Of a stretch of DNA of 64,000 nt, positions 1 through 9,303 are shown in pieces (position 1 is the stretch's first letter; each line of letters starts with the position of its first letter). Source of the DNA: Paenibacillus koleovorans NBRC 103111 (GTDB lineage: Bacteria; Bacillota; Bacilli; Paenibacillales; NBRC-103111). The stretch is from contig NZ_BIMA01000006.1 in assembly GCF_004000845.1 (NCBI RefSeq), positions 1 to 64,000 on the forward strand. The letters run 5' to 3'. The translations under genes and the position numbers were made by a program. The notes under the pieces are model-generated. The model had not been told where the DNA came from, ran no database searches, and worked only from the letters and a program-made list of their open reading frames with translations.

Positions 1-80
1 AGTAACTCCCCTTGCAGGATTGGTGGACAAGCAAAACAGCACTTTAGAGGGAGCAACTCCCCTTGCAGGATTGGTGGACA
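1..80. repeat. Direct repeat, two copies at the window edge
   Basis: Two copies of a 29-base unit (1-29 and 52-80) differ at a single base (position 3 against 54) and are separated by 22 unrelated bases, giving a 51-base period. The head of the second copy forms a small hairpin, GGGAG (49-53) with CTCCC (57-61). The array may continue to the left, outside the window. The function is unknown; the spacer is too short for a normal CRISPR unit. Confidence 0.8.
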
Positions 81-131
81 GGCCGAAGTGGAAGTACCCT
101 CACGACGGTTACAAAAAATTTCCAAAACATC

Positions 132-158
132 TGCAACCCCTTACATTCGTGATGCGTC
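132..158 (+). promoter_or_regulatory. ECF-sigma-type promoter of the DUF4349 gene
   Basis: TGCAAC (132-137), a 17-base spacer, then CGTC (155-158, followed by TA) fits the SigX/SigM-like pattern TGTAAC-N17-CGTC of Bacillus ECF sigma factors. It lies about 58 bases upstream of the lipoprotein start. A near-identical promoter stands at 49009-49035, which supports both calls. Which sigma factor reads it is inference. Confidence 0.6.
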
Positions 159-215
159 TATTAGGTTGACGCCATTCTGGCGATCGATTGGAGCGGCAAA
201 GGGGGCGAGCGGGAG

Positions 216-1370
216 ATGGATGTTGGATCAAAAAAAGTGGAAGAGAGAAAAAGCAGCGCACGCGCAATTGCTGGAAAGTGGTGGAAAGTGGGGGGGATCG
301 CGCTTGTGCTGGCAGTAGGTATAGGGCTGACGGCAGGATGCAGCAGCGGGAGTGAGGACAAGGCTTCCGTAGCTCCTATCGGAGCAATGTCGGATTCAGC
401 ACTAAGCAACTTCGGCGAGAATGCGATAAACACGGCGGATGCCAAACCGCAGTCGGGTGAAGTAGCGCCAGCAGGAGGTAGTACTGCCCTCTCCAAAAAT
501 GCGACATCGGCTGCGAAGGCACAAACCGCAGCGACGCAAACGGCTCCTTCTGGCATGTCGCTGGCGAACAGCGCCGGCGCTTTCGACAGACAAATTATTT
601 ACAAAGCGAATATCACGATGGAAGTAACAAGCTACGGCGACGCGCAGTCGGAGATCAAAAATATGGCGCTGCTAGCTGGCGGGTACATCGTACAGTTCTC
701 CGAGAACCGCAATACCTCGGAACAAAGCGGCATGCTTACTGTAAAGGTACCATCGACTGGGTTTACAGGCTTCGTAGCCGACTTGGAAAAGATGAAGCCG
801 AAATCGATGCAGCAAAGCATTCAAGGCCAGGACGTCACCGAGGAGTTCGTCGATCTGGCTTCCCGGCTAACAGCGAGGCAAGCGGTAGAAACCCGGTTGC
901 TCGACTTTCTGAGCAAGGCCACTAAACCGGACGACCTGATCAGCTACTCCAACGAGATCGGCCGAGTGCAGGAAGAGATCGAGAAGATCAAAGGCCGCAT
1001 GAAGTATTTAGAACAAAATGTAGCTTACTCTACTGTGGAAATTCGACTTTACGAGAAGCTTCCGGCAACGAAGAAGCTGGCGGAAGAGCCGGAGAAGTTC
1101 TTCGCCAGGATCGGAAATACGGCTGAAACAAGCGCTTCGGCCATGCTGACCGTGCTTCAGGGGCTGCTGCTGTTCCTGGCAGGGGCGCTGCCGGTTCTCA
1201 CAGTGCTTGCCGTCATTGCGCTTCCAATCGCACTCTGGCTGCGCAAACGCAGGCAATCACAGAAGCTCCAGCAACAGCGCGCTCAAGCGCTGCGCGAGGA
1301 TAATCGCCGGCAAGCAGCCCATACCGAGCCCCTGGTAACCGACTATTCGGACGGCGACCCATCCGTTTAA
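216..1370 (+). CDS. DUF4349 domain lipoprotein
   Basis: A 384-residue envelope lipoprotein of the DUF4349 family. A hydrophobic N-terminal segment (about residues 26-40) ends in a lipobox LTAGC, with Cys42 the likely lipidated residue. A low-complexity Ala/Ser/Thr linker follows to about residue 120. The DUF4349 core (about 125-275) contains a coiled-coil stretch around VQEEIEKIKGRMKYLEQNV. A C-terminal membrane helix (about 305-340) precedes a basic cytoplasmic tail, so the protein may be anchored at both ends. The ATG at 216 has AAGGGGG about ten bases upstream. The gene is monocistronic: an ECF-type promoter precedes it and a terminator follows. No biochemical function is established for the family; a role in envelope stress is inferred from the promoter only. 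Confidence 0.85.
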   Translation: MDVGSKKVEERKSSARAIAGKWWKVGGIALVLAVGIGLTAGCSSGSEDKASVAPIGAMSDSALSNFGENAINTADAKPQSGEVAPAGGSTALSKNATSAAKAQTAATQTAPSGMSLANSAGAFDRQIIYKANITMEVTSYGDAQSEIKNMALLAGGYIVQFSENRNTSEQSGMLTVKVPSTGFTGFVADLEKMKPKSMQQSIQGQDVTEEFVDLASRLTARQAVETRLLDFLSKATKPDDLISYSNEIGRVQEEIEKIKGRMKYLEQNVAYSTVEIRLYEKLPATKKLAEEPEKFFARIGNTAETSASAMLTVLQGLLLFLAGALPVLTVLAVIALPIALWLRKRRQSQKLQQQRAQALREDNRRQAAHTEPLVTDYSDGDPSV

Positions 1371-1388
1371 CCACATAAACTTTTTACG

Positions 1389-1417
1389 AAATCCTGCCCT
1401 GAAAAGCAGGATTTTTT
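1389..1417 (+). terminator. Rho-independent terminator after the DUF4349 gene
   Basis: Inverted repeat AAATCCTGC (1389-1397) and GCAGGATTT (1406-1414) with an 8-base loop and a run of six T. It separates the lipoprotein gene from the dcw cluster. Confidence 0.85.
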
Positions 1418-1468
1418 GTTTGAGTGGAGAATTTGTCTATAAAAGTGGTGTGAAGTGGGTGAAAGTGG
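1416..1468 (+). promoter_or_regulatory. mraZ promoter and MraZ operator (three 10-bp repeats)
   Basis: A weak sigma-A-like promoter (TTGTTT 1416-1421, 16-base spacer, TATAAA 1438-1443) is followed at once by three AAGTGG repeats at 1443-1448, 1453-1458 and 1463-1468, exactly 10 bp apart. MraZ proteins bind tandem repeats of this kind with 10-bp phasing at their own promoters, so this is very probably the autoregulatory operator. Binding over the start site would repress transcription of the cluster. The repeats are seen directly; the -35 call is weak. Confidence 0.75.
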
Positions 1469-1489
1469 AGGACGAGAGGGGGCTAAGCG

Positions 1490-1927
1490 ATGTTCATGGG
1501 GGAATATCAACATACGATCGATGAAAAAGGTCGGATGATCATTCCCGCCAAGTTCCGCGATGCTCTAGGATCCGAATTCGTCGTCACCCGCGGGTTGGAT
1601 AACTGTTTGTTCGTCTACCCCAAGGAAGAATGGGCCGTGCTTGAGCAGAAGCTCAAATCGCTGCCGCTGATGAAATCCGACGCCCGCGCCTTCACCCGGT
1701 TTTTCTTCTCCGGGGCAACGGAGTGCGAGCTGGACAAGCAGAGCCGGGTCAATCTCCCGAACACGCTCGTCGAGTACGCGAAGCTTACCAAAGACTGCGT
1801 CGTTATCGGCGTGTCCAATCGAGTGGAGATTTGGAGTAAGGAAGTTTGGGAAAGCTATTATAATCAGTCCGAGTCTTCTTTTAACGAAATAGCCGAGAAG
1901 CTGGTGGACTTCAACTTTGATCTGTAG
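1490..1927 (+). CDS. mraZ: Transcriptional regulator MraZ
   Basis: A 145-residue, full-length MraZ. It starts with the family-typical [15 protein letters not shown] and carries two AbrB-like MraZ repeats (about residues 5-50 and 77-122), each with a DEKGR/DKQSR type turn that contacts DNA. MraZ is a multimeric DNA-binding repressor of the dcw cluster. It sits first in the cluster, 22 bp downstream of three AAGTGG repeats that look like its own operator. The ATG at 1490 matches the conserved N-terminus. Confidence 0.97.
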   Translation: MFMGEYQHTIDEKGRMIIPAKFRDALGSEFVVTRGLDNCLFVYPKEEWAVLEQKLKSLPLMKSDARAFTRFFFSGATECELDKQSRVNLPNTLVEYAKLTKDCVVIGVSNRVEIWSKEVWESYYNQSESSFNEIAEKLVDFNFDL

Positions 1928-1942
1928 CGGAGGATTCAGCGG

Positions 1943-2911
1943 GTGTTCCATCATGTAACGGTTTTGAAAGAGGAATCGGTAGAGAAGCTAAACATCAAGC
2001 CGGACGGCATATACGTGGATTGTACGCTTGGCGGAGCTGGACATAGTGCCTTGATCGCCTCGAAGCTAGGCCCGCAAGGCCGGCTGTATGCATTCGATCA
2101 GGACGAGTCAGCGCTCCGCAACGCCGAGACCGCGTTAGCCGCATACAAGGATCGGGTCACACTGATCCGCTCGAATTTCCGCTATATCCGCCAAGAGCTG
2201 GCGAAGCAGCCCGACGTCCCTCGCGATGCGGAAGGCGTACCGCAGGTCGACGGCGTGCTGTTCGACTTGGGCGTCTCCTCGCCGCAGCTCGACGAGGCGG
2301 ACCGCGGCTTCAGCTATAACCATGACGCGGAGCTGGACATGCGGATGGACCGCAGCGAGCCGCTCACCGCGAAGATCATCGTGAACGAGTGGAGCGAGCA
2401 GCAAATCTCTCGCATCCTGCACGAATACGGCGAAGAGAAGTTCGCCCGCCGCATCGCGAGGACGATCCTGAACGCGCGCAAGCAGGCGCCGATCGAGACG
2501 ACCGGCCAACTGGCCGAGCTCGTGAAGGCCGGTATCCCCGCAGCTGCTCGCCGCACGGGAGGCCATCCCGCCAAGCGCAGCTTCCAGGCGCTGCGCATCG
2601 CCGTCAACGACGAGCTCGGCGCGTTCGAGGAAGCGCTCGAGCAGACGATCCGCTGTCTCGCGCCAGGCGGGAGAGCGGCGGTCATCACGTTTCACTCGCT
2701 CGAAGACCGTATATGCAAAGTGACATTCGCCAAATATGTCGGCAAGTGCACATGCCCGCCGGATTTCCCGATGTGCGTGTGCGACAACGCCAATGGGCTG
2801 CTCAAGCTCGTCAACCGGAAGCCGCTGGTGCCGTCCGACGCCGAGCTGGAAGCGAACCCAAGAGCGCGATCCTCGAAGCTGAGAGTCGCCGAGAAACTAG
2901 CAAGGCCATAA
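1943..2911 (+). CDS. rsmH: 16S rRNA (cytosine(1402)-N4)-methyltransferase
   Basis: A 322-residue RsmH (MraW). It uses S-adenosylmethionine to N4-methylate C1402 in the decoding centre of 16S rRNA. The SAM-binding loop LGGAGHS is at about residues 29-35, followed by [23 protein letters not shown] and the C-terminal [16 protein letters not shown], all conserved in the family. The start is GTG at 1943 with GGAGG at 1929-1933; the protein begins at the expected MFHHVTVL. It follows mraZ by 15 bp, as in most bacteria. Confidence 0.97.
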   Translation: MFHHVTVLKEESVEKLNIKPDGIYVDCTLGGAGHSALIASKLGPQGRLYAFDQDESALRNAETALAAYKDRVTLIRSNFRYIRQELAKQPDVPRDAEGVPQVDGVLFDLGVSSPQLDEADRGFSYNHDAELDMRMDRSEPLTAKIIVNEWSEQQISRILHEYGEEKFARRIARTILNARKQAPIETTGQLAELVKAGIPAAARRTGGHPAKRSFQALRIAVNDELGAFEEALEQTIRCLAPGGRAAVITFHSLEDRICKVTFAKYVGKCTCPPDFPMCVCDNANGLLKLVNRKPLVPSDAELEANPRARSSKLRVAEKLARP

Positions 2912-2929
2912 CGAAGGAGGTTAGCAATC

Positions 2930-3370
2930 GTGTCCGCATACATCCATGGAAACTTGGCGCTGGAGCCCAAAGAAACCCGCAAGCAGCAAGTGAAGGAAAC
3001 GAAAAAAACGGTTTACCGCAGGAGGCCCATTCCCGTCCAGGAGAAGCTGCTGTATTTGTTCACGGTGCTGGTCTGCGTCGTGGTGGCCGGGGTCATCATT
3101 TGGCGCTATGCTCAAATCTATGAAATGAATACGCGCATTCAAATGATAGAGAAAGAAGTCAAGATGCTCCAGGTGGAGAACAACAAGCTGAAGCTGGAGA
3201 TCAGCAAAGCCCAGGATCCGAAGCGGCTGCAGGATTTGGCCAACCAATACGGCCTTGGCCCGCATGAGGATCAAGTCAATCAGGTCAACACAAATACGCA
3301 GTCGGCCTCCAAAAAAACCGATCCCAAAAGCGGCACCGGTAAAGACGCGCTCGCGATGAAAACCGAATAG
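2930..3370 (+). CDS. ftsL: Cell division protein FtsL
   Basis: A 146-residue bitopic membrane protein: a basic cytoplasmic N-terminus, one membrane helix at about residues 40-58, then an extracellular leucine-zipper coiled coil (about 65-95), and a short conserved tail with the PKRLQDLANQYGL motif. FtsL pairs with DivIC and DivIB to activate septal peptidoglycan synthesis. Identification rests on this architecture and on the position between rsmH and pbpB, since FtsL sequences diverge fast. The GTG at 2930 follows AAGGAGG with good spacing. Confidence 0.9.
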   Translation: MSAYIHGNLALEPKETRKQQVKETKKTVYRRRPIPVQEKLLYLFTVLVCVVVAGVIIWRYAQIYEMNTRIQMIEKEVKMLQVENNKLKLEISKAQDPKRLQDLANQYGLGPHEDQVNQVNTNTQSASKKTDPKSGTGKDALAMKTE

Positions 3371-3382
3371 AGGAGTCGGCAG

Positions 3383-5722
3383 ATGACAAAAAAAACAAAG
3401 CTGCGCACATTATGGATAGGGGGAGTTTTCACCCTATTTTTTGTTGTATTGATAGGAAAAGTTTATTGGATGCAAATCGTTTCGGCCGCGGGGCTGATGG
3501 AGAAAGCGCAGGAAATGTGGGAGCAGGACAAGGTGCTGCAGCCGGTGCGGGGTTCGATCCTAGACCGCAACAACCATATCCTCGCGGAAGATGGTCCTTC
3601 TTACACGGTTATCGTTAATCCGAAGGTCATCCATGAGTTGAAAAGGGAGCGGGAAATCGCCCAAGGGCTCGCCACCATCCTGCAGAAGCCGGAATCGGAA
3701 TTGATGGATCTCGTAACGAAAAAAAGAGAAAATGGAAATTATTTTCAATGGGTGGAAGTGCGCAGCGAAGGCTGGAAAATTGACAATGACTTGGCCGACG
3801 AAATTATGGAGTATTTCAAGCTTTCCAAGCCTACTGATAACCGCAAAAATTTGTACGTTCACGGCATTTATTTAGAGGAATCGCAAAAACGCTATTATCC
3901 GTCCAATCAGATGGCTTCACACGTGCTCGGCTATTTCGACAAAAACGGCAAAGCTGTGGGCGGGCTCGAGAGCCAGTACAATAAGGTGCTCAGCGGGACG
4001 CCCGGACGGATCATCACGGAGCGGGACGCGATCGGGTACGACTTGCCGGACGCCAAAGCGAGCTATGAACCGGCGGTGGACGGAACTTCGATTCAACTGA
4101 CGATCGACCAGCAAATTCAGTCGTATATGGAGAGGGCGATGGAGAAAGCGTTCCTGCAATGGAAGCCGAAGAGCATGTCCGCGATCGCGGTCAATCCGAA
4201 GACGATGGAAATTCTCGCCATGGCCAACTACCCGAACTTTAATCCGGCGAAGTATTGGGACGATAAGACGGAAACAAAAGCTTTCTACAACCATGCCATC
4301 GGCTCTCAATATGAGCCCGGATCTACTTTTAAACTGGTCACATTAGCTGGTGCGGTAGAGGAATGGCTGTTCAATCCAACAGAAACATATCAATCCGGCT
4401 CGATAGCGGTCCCTGGTCGGGAGCCGGTTCGAGATCACAATCAGGTGGGCTGGGGCAAAATTACATATTTAGAAGGGTTGAAAAGGTCTAGCAACGTAGC
4501 ATTCGTCAAGCTGGGCTTCGAAAAGCTGGGCAACGAAAAACTCAAAAACTACATCAATCTGTTCGGCTTCGGGGAAAAAACGGGAATCGACTTGCCCGGG
4601 GAAGCAAAGGGATTGATCAAATTCCAGTATCAGCCCGATTACGCCACTGCGACTTACGGACAAGGCGGCGTTTCCGTGACAGCTATTCAGCAAGCGGCAG
4701 CCTATGCGGCGATCGCAAACGGCGGTAAATTGATGAAGCCTTATATCGTAAAATCGCTAGTCGATACGAAGACGGGTGAGGTTCTGCAAAAAAATGAACC
4801 GCAGTTTGTTCGTCAGGTCGTAACCCCTGCAACCGCTCAAAAAGTAAGTGAGCTGCTAGAGCAGGTTGTCTCCGACCAAGAAATCGGGACTGGGCGCAAC
4901 GCCTTCATTGACGGCTACAGAGTGGCTGGAAAAACGGGCACCGCAAATATTGTAATCAATGGGAAATACTCGGTTGACACTTGGCTTATTTCGTTTATTG
5001 GATATGCGCCAGTAGAGGATCCACAAATATTGGTAGCGGTTATTGCCGATGAGCCAGACCTCAAAGGGGATTATCACCTGGGCGGACAAGTAGCCGCACC
5101 GGTGTTCAAAGAAATCGTCTCGCAAAGCTTGCGCTACATGGGCGTCTCCGCCAAGGCGAAAACCGACAATTCGGTTGCGAAAGACTTGAAGTTAAATGTG
5201 CCGGACTTGATCAATCAGTCGCTCGTCGATGCGAAGAAAACGTTGAGTGCGCAAAAATTCGCCTACGACACGGTCGGAAAGGGGACCAAAATCATCGCCC
5301 AGTATCCGATGCCTGGCACCCAAATCACGGCTTCGCAACGAATCTATATGATGACGGAGCCGGTCGAAGATGCCGAGCTGCCTGATCTGAAGGGCAAATC
5401 GCTTCGCGACGCCTTGGAGCTGTGCGTCTACATGAAGGTAGAGTGCCAAGCGACAGGCGAAGGGTACGTCGTCAACCAGAAAATCTCCGACGAAGGGGAC
5501 AAAAAGACTGCCGTGCTGGAGCTGAAGCCTTGGCTCGAAGGCGGCGTCGCAACAGGTTTATCGACCGGATCCGGCTCCGGCAGCGGCTCCGGGTCGACCA
5601 ACAAGTCGAGCGGGAGCGTGCAGACGAGTGGGGCCAAAGCAACGCCTACGCCGACACCGAAATCAACGCCTAAAAATACATCAAAACCGACGCCGACCCC
5701 AACCCCGGACAAAAAACCGTAG
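3383..5722 (+). CDS. pbpB: Septal penicillin-binding protein 2B with PASTA domains
   Basis: A 779-residue class B penicillin-binding protein, the transpeptidase that cross-links septal peptidoglycan. An N-terminal membrane anchor (about residues 10-30) is followed by the dimerisation/pedestal region with RGSILDRN. The transpeptidase domain has STFK (nucleophile Ser314), SSN (369-371) and KTG (517-519). Two PASTA modules follow (about 610-720). The last 65 or so residues are a Gly/Ser run and then Thr-Pro repeats, an extra tail of unknown role. It lies 12 bp after ftsL, as in other Bacillales. A broad cell-division role is secure; the exact subfamily name rests on context. Confidence 0.95.
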   Translation: MTKKTKLRTLWIGGVFTLFFVVLIGKVYWMQIVSAAGLMEKAQEMWEQDKVLQPVRGSILDRNNHILAEDGPSYTVIVNPKVIHELKREREIAQGLATILQKPESELMDLVTKKRENGNYFQWVEVRSEGWKIDNDLADEIMEYFKLSKPTDNRKNLYVHGIYLEESQKRYYPSNQMASHVLGYFDKNGKAVGGLESQYNKVLSGTPGRIITERDAIGYDLPDAKASYEPAVDGTSIQLTIDQQIQSYMERAMEKAFLQWKPKSMSAIAVNPKTMEILAMANYPNFNPAKYWDDKTETKAFYNHAIGSQYEPGSTFKLVTLAGAVEEWLFNPTETYQSGSIAVPGREPVRDHNQVGWGKITYLEGLKRSSNVAFVKLGFEKLGNEKLKNYINLFGFGEKTGIDLPGEAKGLIKFQYQPDYATATYGQGGVSVTAIQQAAAYAAIANGGKLMKPYIVKSLVDTKTGEVLQKNEPQFVRQVVTPATAQKVSELLEQVVSDQEIGTGRNAFIDGYRVAGKTGTANIVINGKYSVDTWLISFIGYAPVEDPQILVAVIADEPDLKGDYHLGGQVAAPVFKEIVSQSLRYMGVSAKAKTDNSVAKDLKLNVPDLINQSLVDAKKTLSAQKFAYDTVGKGTKIIAQYPMPGTQITASQRIYMMTEPVEDAELPDLKGKSLRDALELCVYMKVECQATGEGYVVNQKISDEGDKKTAVLELKPWLEGGVATGLSTGSGSGSGSGSTNKSSGSVQTSGAKATPTPTPKSTPKNTSKPTPTPTPDKKP

Positions 5723-5822
5723 CTTGTACAGATCAGCTTGTTCTATCCGTTTTTACAGCCGAATAGTCATGTTATGAACCATTGATGAGACAAGACTATG
5801 GCGAAGCGGAGGAACGACGGTC

Positions 5823-7751
5823 GTGAAAGTTTCTAACGTAACGGTTCGGCGCAGGTTATTCCTGGCACTCGTAATAAGCACTATTCTATTCGCGGCGTTA
5901 ATCGTCCGGCTCGGCTACGTGCAGCTGTGGCTCGGCAGCGAGCTTGCCATGAAGGCGGAGGATTCGTGGCGCCGCAACATTCCGTTCGCGGCGAAACGCG
6001 GCGAATTGTGGGATCGCAACGGGACTCGGCTCGCCTATAACGTCACATCACCCTCGATCATGGCCATTCCCGCGCAAGTGAAAGACCCGGATACGGCGGC
6101 GCGGGAGCTCGCGCGTATTCTCGAGATGAGCGAGGGGTCGGTTCGCGCGTTGATCACGAAGCGGGAATCGATCGTCAAGATCAATCCGGGCGGCCGCAAA
6201 ATAACCGAAGAAAAAGCCGAAGAGGTGCGCAAGCTGGGACTGCCCGGCATCGTCGCGGCGGAGGACAACAAACGGTATTATCCGTTCGGTTCGTTCGCTT
6301 CCCATGTGCTCGGCTTTACGGGTATCGACAATCAGGGCCTTACAGGCATTGAGTTAAGCTACAATAAGGAGCTAACCGGACGGCTAGGCAGCGTCTCGTA
6401 TCTCGCGGACGCACGCGGCGGAACGATGCCGAATTCGTCGGACCGATATACGCCGCCGCAGGACGGCTTGACGCTGCAGCTGACGATCGACAAGCAGATT
6501 CAGTCGTTCATCGAACGCGAGCTCGACCAGGCGATGCTGCAATTCCAGGCGAAGCACATCATCGCCATCGCCATGGACCCGACTACGGGCGAAATTCTCG
6601 GCATGTCCAGCCGTCCGACTTACGAACCCGCCAATTACAAGGATTATCCTACGGAAACGTATAACCGAAACCTCCCGATCTGGATGACTTACGAGCCCGG
6701 GTCGACGTTCAAGATTATCACGCTCGCGGCAGCCATAGAGGAAAAGAAGGTGGATCTCAAGAACGAGCATTTCTACGATCCCGGCTTCATAGAAGTCGGC
6801 GGAGCCAAGCTGCGCTGCTGGAAAAGCGGCGGCCACGGCAGCCAGACTTTCCTGAACGTAGTGGAAAACTCGTGCAACCCGGGTTTCGTCATTCTCGGCC
6901 AGAGGCTCGGAAAAGAAACGCTGTTCGATTACATTTACCGGTTCGGCTTCGGTCGGAAAACCGGCATCGACCTCGGCGGCGAAGAGAACGGTATCATGTT
7001 CAAGCCTTCGCGCGTCGGACCGGTCGAGCTGGCGACGACGGCGTTCGGCCAAGGCGTCTCGGTGACGCCGATCCAGCAGATCGCGGCGGTGTCGGCGGCG
7101 GTGAACGGCGGCAAGCTATTCAAGCCGCATCTGGCGAAGGCGTGGATCAACCCCGAGACAGGCGAAACGGTCGGAGCGGTGCAGCCGGAGCTTGTGCGGC
7201 AAGTCATCTCCGAGGCGACGTCGAAGACGGTGCGCGAATCGCTGGAGAGCGTCGTAGCGAAGGGTACAGGGCGCAATGCGTTTCTGGACGGCTACCGGGT
7301 CGGCGGCAAAACGGGGACCGCGCAGAAGGTCATAGGCGGAAGGTACTCCCCGGATGAGCATATCGTCTCGTTCATCGGCTTCGCGCCTGCGGACGATCCG
7401 AAGATCGTCATCTATGTGGCGGTGGACGACCCGCAAGGGCTTCAATTCGGCGGTCTGATCGCCGCCCCGATCGTGCGCAACATCATGGGCGATTCGCTCC
7501 GCTACATGGGGGTCGAGCCACGCAAGGATCAAGTGACCAAGGACTATCGCTACGGCGAGACGCCGATCGTAGAGGTGCCTGATTTGGTAGGGCGGACGGT
7601 CAGCGACATTTATGAAGATATGAATTCGGATTTCCTGCTCGAGAAGTTCGGCACCGGCTCGGAGGTAATCAGCCAAGCGCCTAAGGCCGGTCAGAGAGTC
7701 GATAAAGGCTCGACGATTCGAATCTATTTGTCCGACCGTGTCAATCATTGA
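5823..7751 (+). CDS. spoVD: Stage V sporulation protein D, cortex PBP
   Basis: A 642-residue class B penicillin-binding protein, paralogous to the gene upstream. It has an N-terminal membrane anchor, RGELWDRNG in the pedestal domain, STFK (Ser294), SCN (350-352) and KTG (496-498), then one PASTA module (about 585-640). The single PASTA module, the missing Thr-Pro tail and the place after pbpB match SpoVD, which works with the SEDS protein SpoVE to make spore cortex peptidoglycan. The start is GTG at 5823. The 100-bp gap upstream may hold a mother-cell promoter, but I could not match a sigma-E site with confidence. Confidence 0.93.
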   Translation: MKVSNVTVRRRLFLALVISTILFAALIVRLGYVQLWLGSELAMKAEDSWRRNIPFAAKRGELWDRNGTRLAYNVTSPSIMAIPAQVKDPDTAARELARILEMSEGSVRALITKRESIVKINPGGRKITEEKAEEVRKLGLPGIVAAEDNKRYYPFGSFASHVLGFTGIDNQGLTGIELSYNKELTGRLGSVSYLADARGGTMPNSSDRYTPPQDGLTLQLTIDKQIQSFIERELDQAMLQFQAKHIIAIAMDPTTGEILGMSSRPTYEPANYKDYPTETYNRNLPIWMTYEPGSTFKIITLAAAIEEKKVDLKNEHFYDPGFIEVGGAKLRCWKSGGHGSQTFLNVVENSCNPGFVILGQRLGKETLFDYIYRFGFGRKTGIDLGGEENGIMFKPSRVGPVELATTAFGQGVSVTPIQQIAAVSAAVNGGKLFKPHLAKAWINPETGETVGAVQPELVRQVISEATSKTVRESLESVVAKGTGRNAFLDGYRVGGKTGTAQKVIGGRYSPDEHIVSFIGFAPADDPKIVIYVAVDDPQGLQFGGLIAAPIVRNIMGDSLRYMGVEPRKDQVTKDYRYGETPIVEVPDLVGRTVSDIYEDMNSDFLLEKFGTGSEVISQAPKAGQRVDKGSTIRIYLSDRVNH

Positions 7752-7780
7752 TTCTTTCTTGCCGCATTTTTGTCTATAAT
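7752..7780 (+). promoter_or_regulatory. Possible sigma-A promoter before murE
   Basis: A perfect -10 TATAAT (7775-7780) lies 35 bases before the murE start. The -35 at 17-bp spacing is only TTCTTT (7752-7757). It would let precursor synthesis genes be transcribed apart from spoVD. Confidence 0.45.
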
Positions 7781-7815
7781 AGATAGGGCATTCGAATAAG
7801 GAAGGGGAGCCGGAA

Positions 7816-9303
7816 ATGAAGCTTCAGGAGCTTGCAGGCTTGCTTCAATTAAGCAGACTGATAGGAAACGGCGACTCGGAGATAAACGGCATTCAGACGG
7901 ATTCTCGCAAGGTGCAGCCGGGAGATTTGTTTCTGTGCATCCCGGGCTTCGTGCAGGACGGACACGACTTTGCCGCTGCGGCAGCTGAGCGGGGAGCCGC
8001 CGCTCTCGTAGCGGAACGGGAATTGCCGGTCGCCCTGCCGACCTTACTTGTGAAGGACTCGCGGCATGCGATGGCGGTACTGGCCGCTCATTTCTATGGC
8101 TACCCAAGTGAGACGATGAAGCTGATCGGGGTCACAGGCACGAACGGCAAGACGACGACATGCTTCATTCTCGAGCAGGCGCTGGCCGACTTGGGCTGGC
8201 GCACCGGGCTGATGGGCACGATCGCGATGAAGGTCGGCTCGGAATGGACCGAGGCCGTCCGGACGACGCAGGAGGCGCATGATTTGCAGCGCAATTTGCG
8301 CCGGATGGCGGATGCGGGCACTGACGCCTGTTTGATGGAAGTGTCCAGCCATGCGCTTGTTCTCGGACGGGTAAAGGGCTGTACGTTTCGTACGGCTATT
8401 TTCACCAATCTGACGCAGGACCATCTGGACTTTCACGGAACGATGGTAAACTACGCAGCCGCAAAGGGGTTATTTTTCTCGCGATTGAGCAATTCTTACC
8501 AGGCTGATCCGGCAAAAAGGCAATACGCCGTTCTGAACGGAGATGACCCGGTTTCAGTGCAATATCGAGCTGCTTCAGCGGTAGAAGTCATCACTTACGG
8601 ATTGTCCGAGGGCTGTGACGTCCGTGCGACGAACATACGATTTTCCTCGCAAGGAACCGAGTTCCGAGTTGCGTCTTATGCGGGCGAGATCGATTTAAAA
8701 ATGAAATTGATCGGTAAATTCAACGTATACAATGCGCTTGCGGCTATATCCTCCTTGCTGATCGAAGGGGTCTCGCTGGAAGCGATCCAGGGCAGTATGG
8801 GGCGGGTGCGCGTCGTGCCGGGACGGCTTGAGCTGGTTGACGGCGCTGTCGGCTACTCGGTTGTACTCGATTATGCGCATACACCGGACGGCCTGGAGAA
8901 CGCGCTCTCCACGATCGCCGAGCTGGCTGAGAAACGGATCATTACGGTGTTCGGCTGCGGAGGCGACCGCGATCGCGGGAAACGCCCGCAGATGGGCCAT
9001 ATTGCGGCTCGCTATAGCACGTACGTCATCGCGACGTCCGACAACCCGCGCTCGGAGCCGCCGGAGGCGATCCTGCAAGAGATCGAGCCCGGCCTGCTGG
9101 GCGGAGGACTGGACCGCAGCCGCTACGTCCTGGAGCCGGATCGGCGAAAAGCGATCCAAAAGGCTATTGAAATGGCAAGCCCGGGCGATGTAGTATTAAT
9201 TGCGGGAAAAGGGCATGAGACGACCCAAACGATCGGCAGCCAGACGATTCATTTCGACGATCGGATAGAAGCCCAAGAAGCGATAAGGGGAACAATCAAG
9301 TGA
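7816..9303 (+). CDS. murE: UDP-MurNAc-tripeptide synthetase, meso-DAP adding
   Basis: A 495-residue Mur ligase that adds the third residue to UDP-MurNAc-L-Ala-D-Glu in the cytoplasm using ATP. The three Mur domains are present, with the ATP loop GVTGTNGKTTT near residue 110 and DYAHTPDGLE in the C-terminal half. The specificity motif DNPR is at residues 409-412, which is the meso-diaminopimelate form rather than the lysine form. This agrees with the dapH, patA and dapL genes about 22 kb downstream. Its stop overlaps the murF start in GTGA, so the two are translationally coupled. Confidence 0.97.
   Translation: MKLQELAGLLQLSRLIGNGDSEINGIQTDSRKVQPGDLFLCIPGFVQDGHDFAAAAAERGAAALVAERELPVALPTLLVKDSRHAMAVLAAHFYGYPSETMKLIGVTGTNGKTTTCFILEQALADLGWRTGLMGTIAMKVGSEWTEAVRTTQEAHDLQRNLRRMADAGTDACLMEVSSHALVLGRVKGCTFRTAIFTNLTQDHLDFHGTMVNYAAAKGLFFSRLSNSYQADPAKRQYAVLNGDDPVSVQYRAASAVEVITYGLSEGCDVRATNIRFSSQGTEFRVASYAGEIDLKMKLIGKFNVYNALAAISSLLIEGVSLEAIQGSMGRVRVVPGRLELVDGAVGYSVVLDYAHTPDGLENALSTIAELAEKRIITVFGCGGDRDRGKRPQMGHIAARYSTYVIATSDNPRSEPPEAILQEIEPGLLGGGLDRSRYVLEPDRRKAIQKAIEMASPGDVVLIAGKGHETTQTIGSQTIHFDDRIEAQEAIRGTIK

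Noticed and set aside
1-80. CRISPR-like repeat-spacer unit
   Set aside because: Only two repeats are visible, the spacer is 22 bases (too short), and there is no cas gene in the window.
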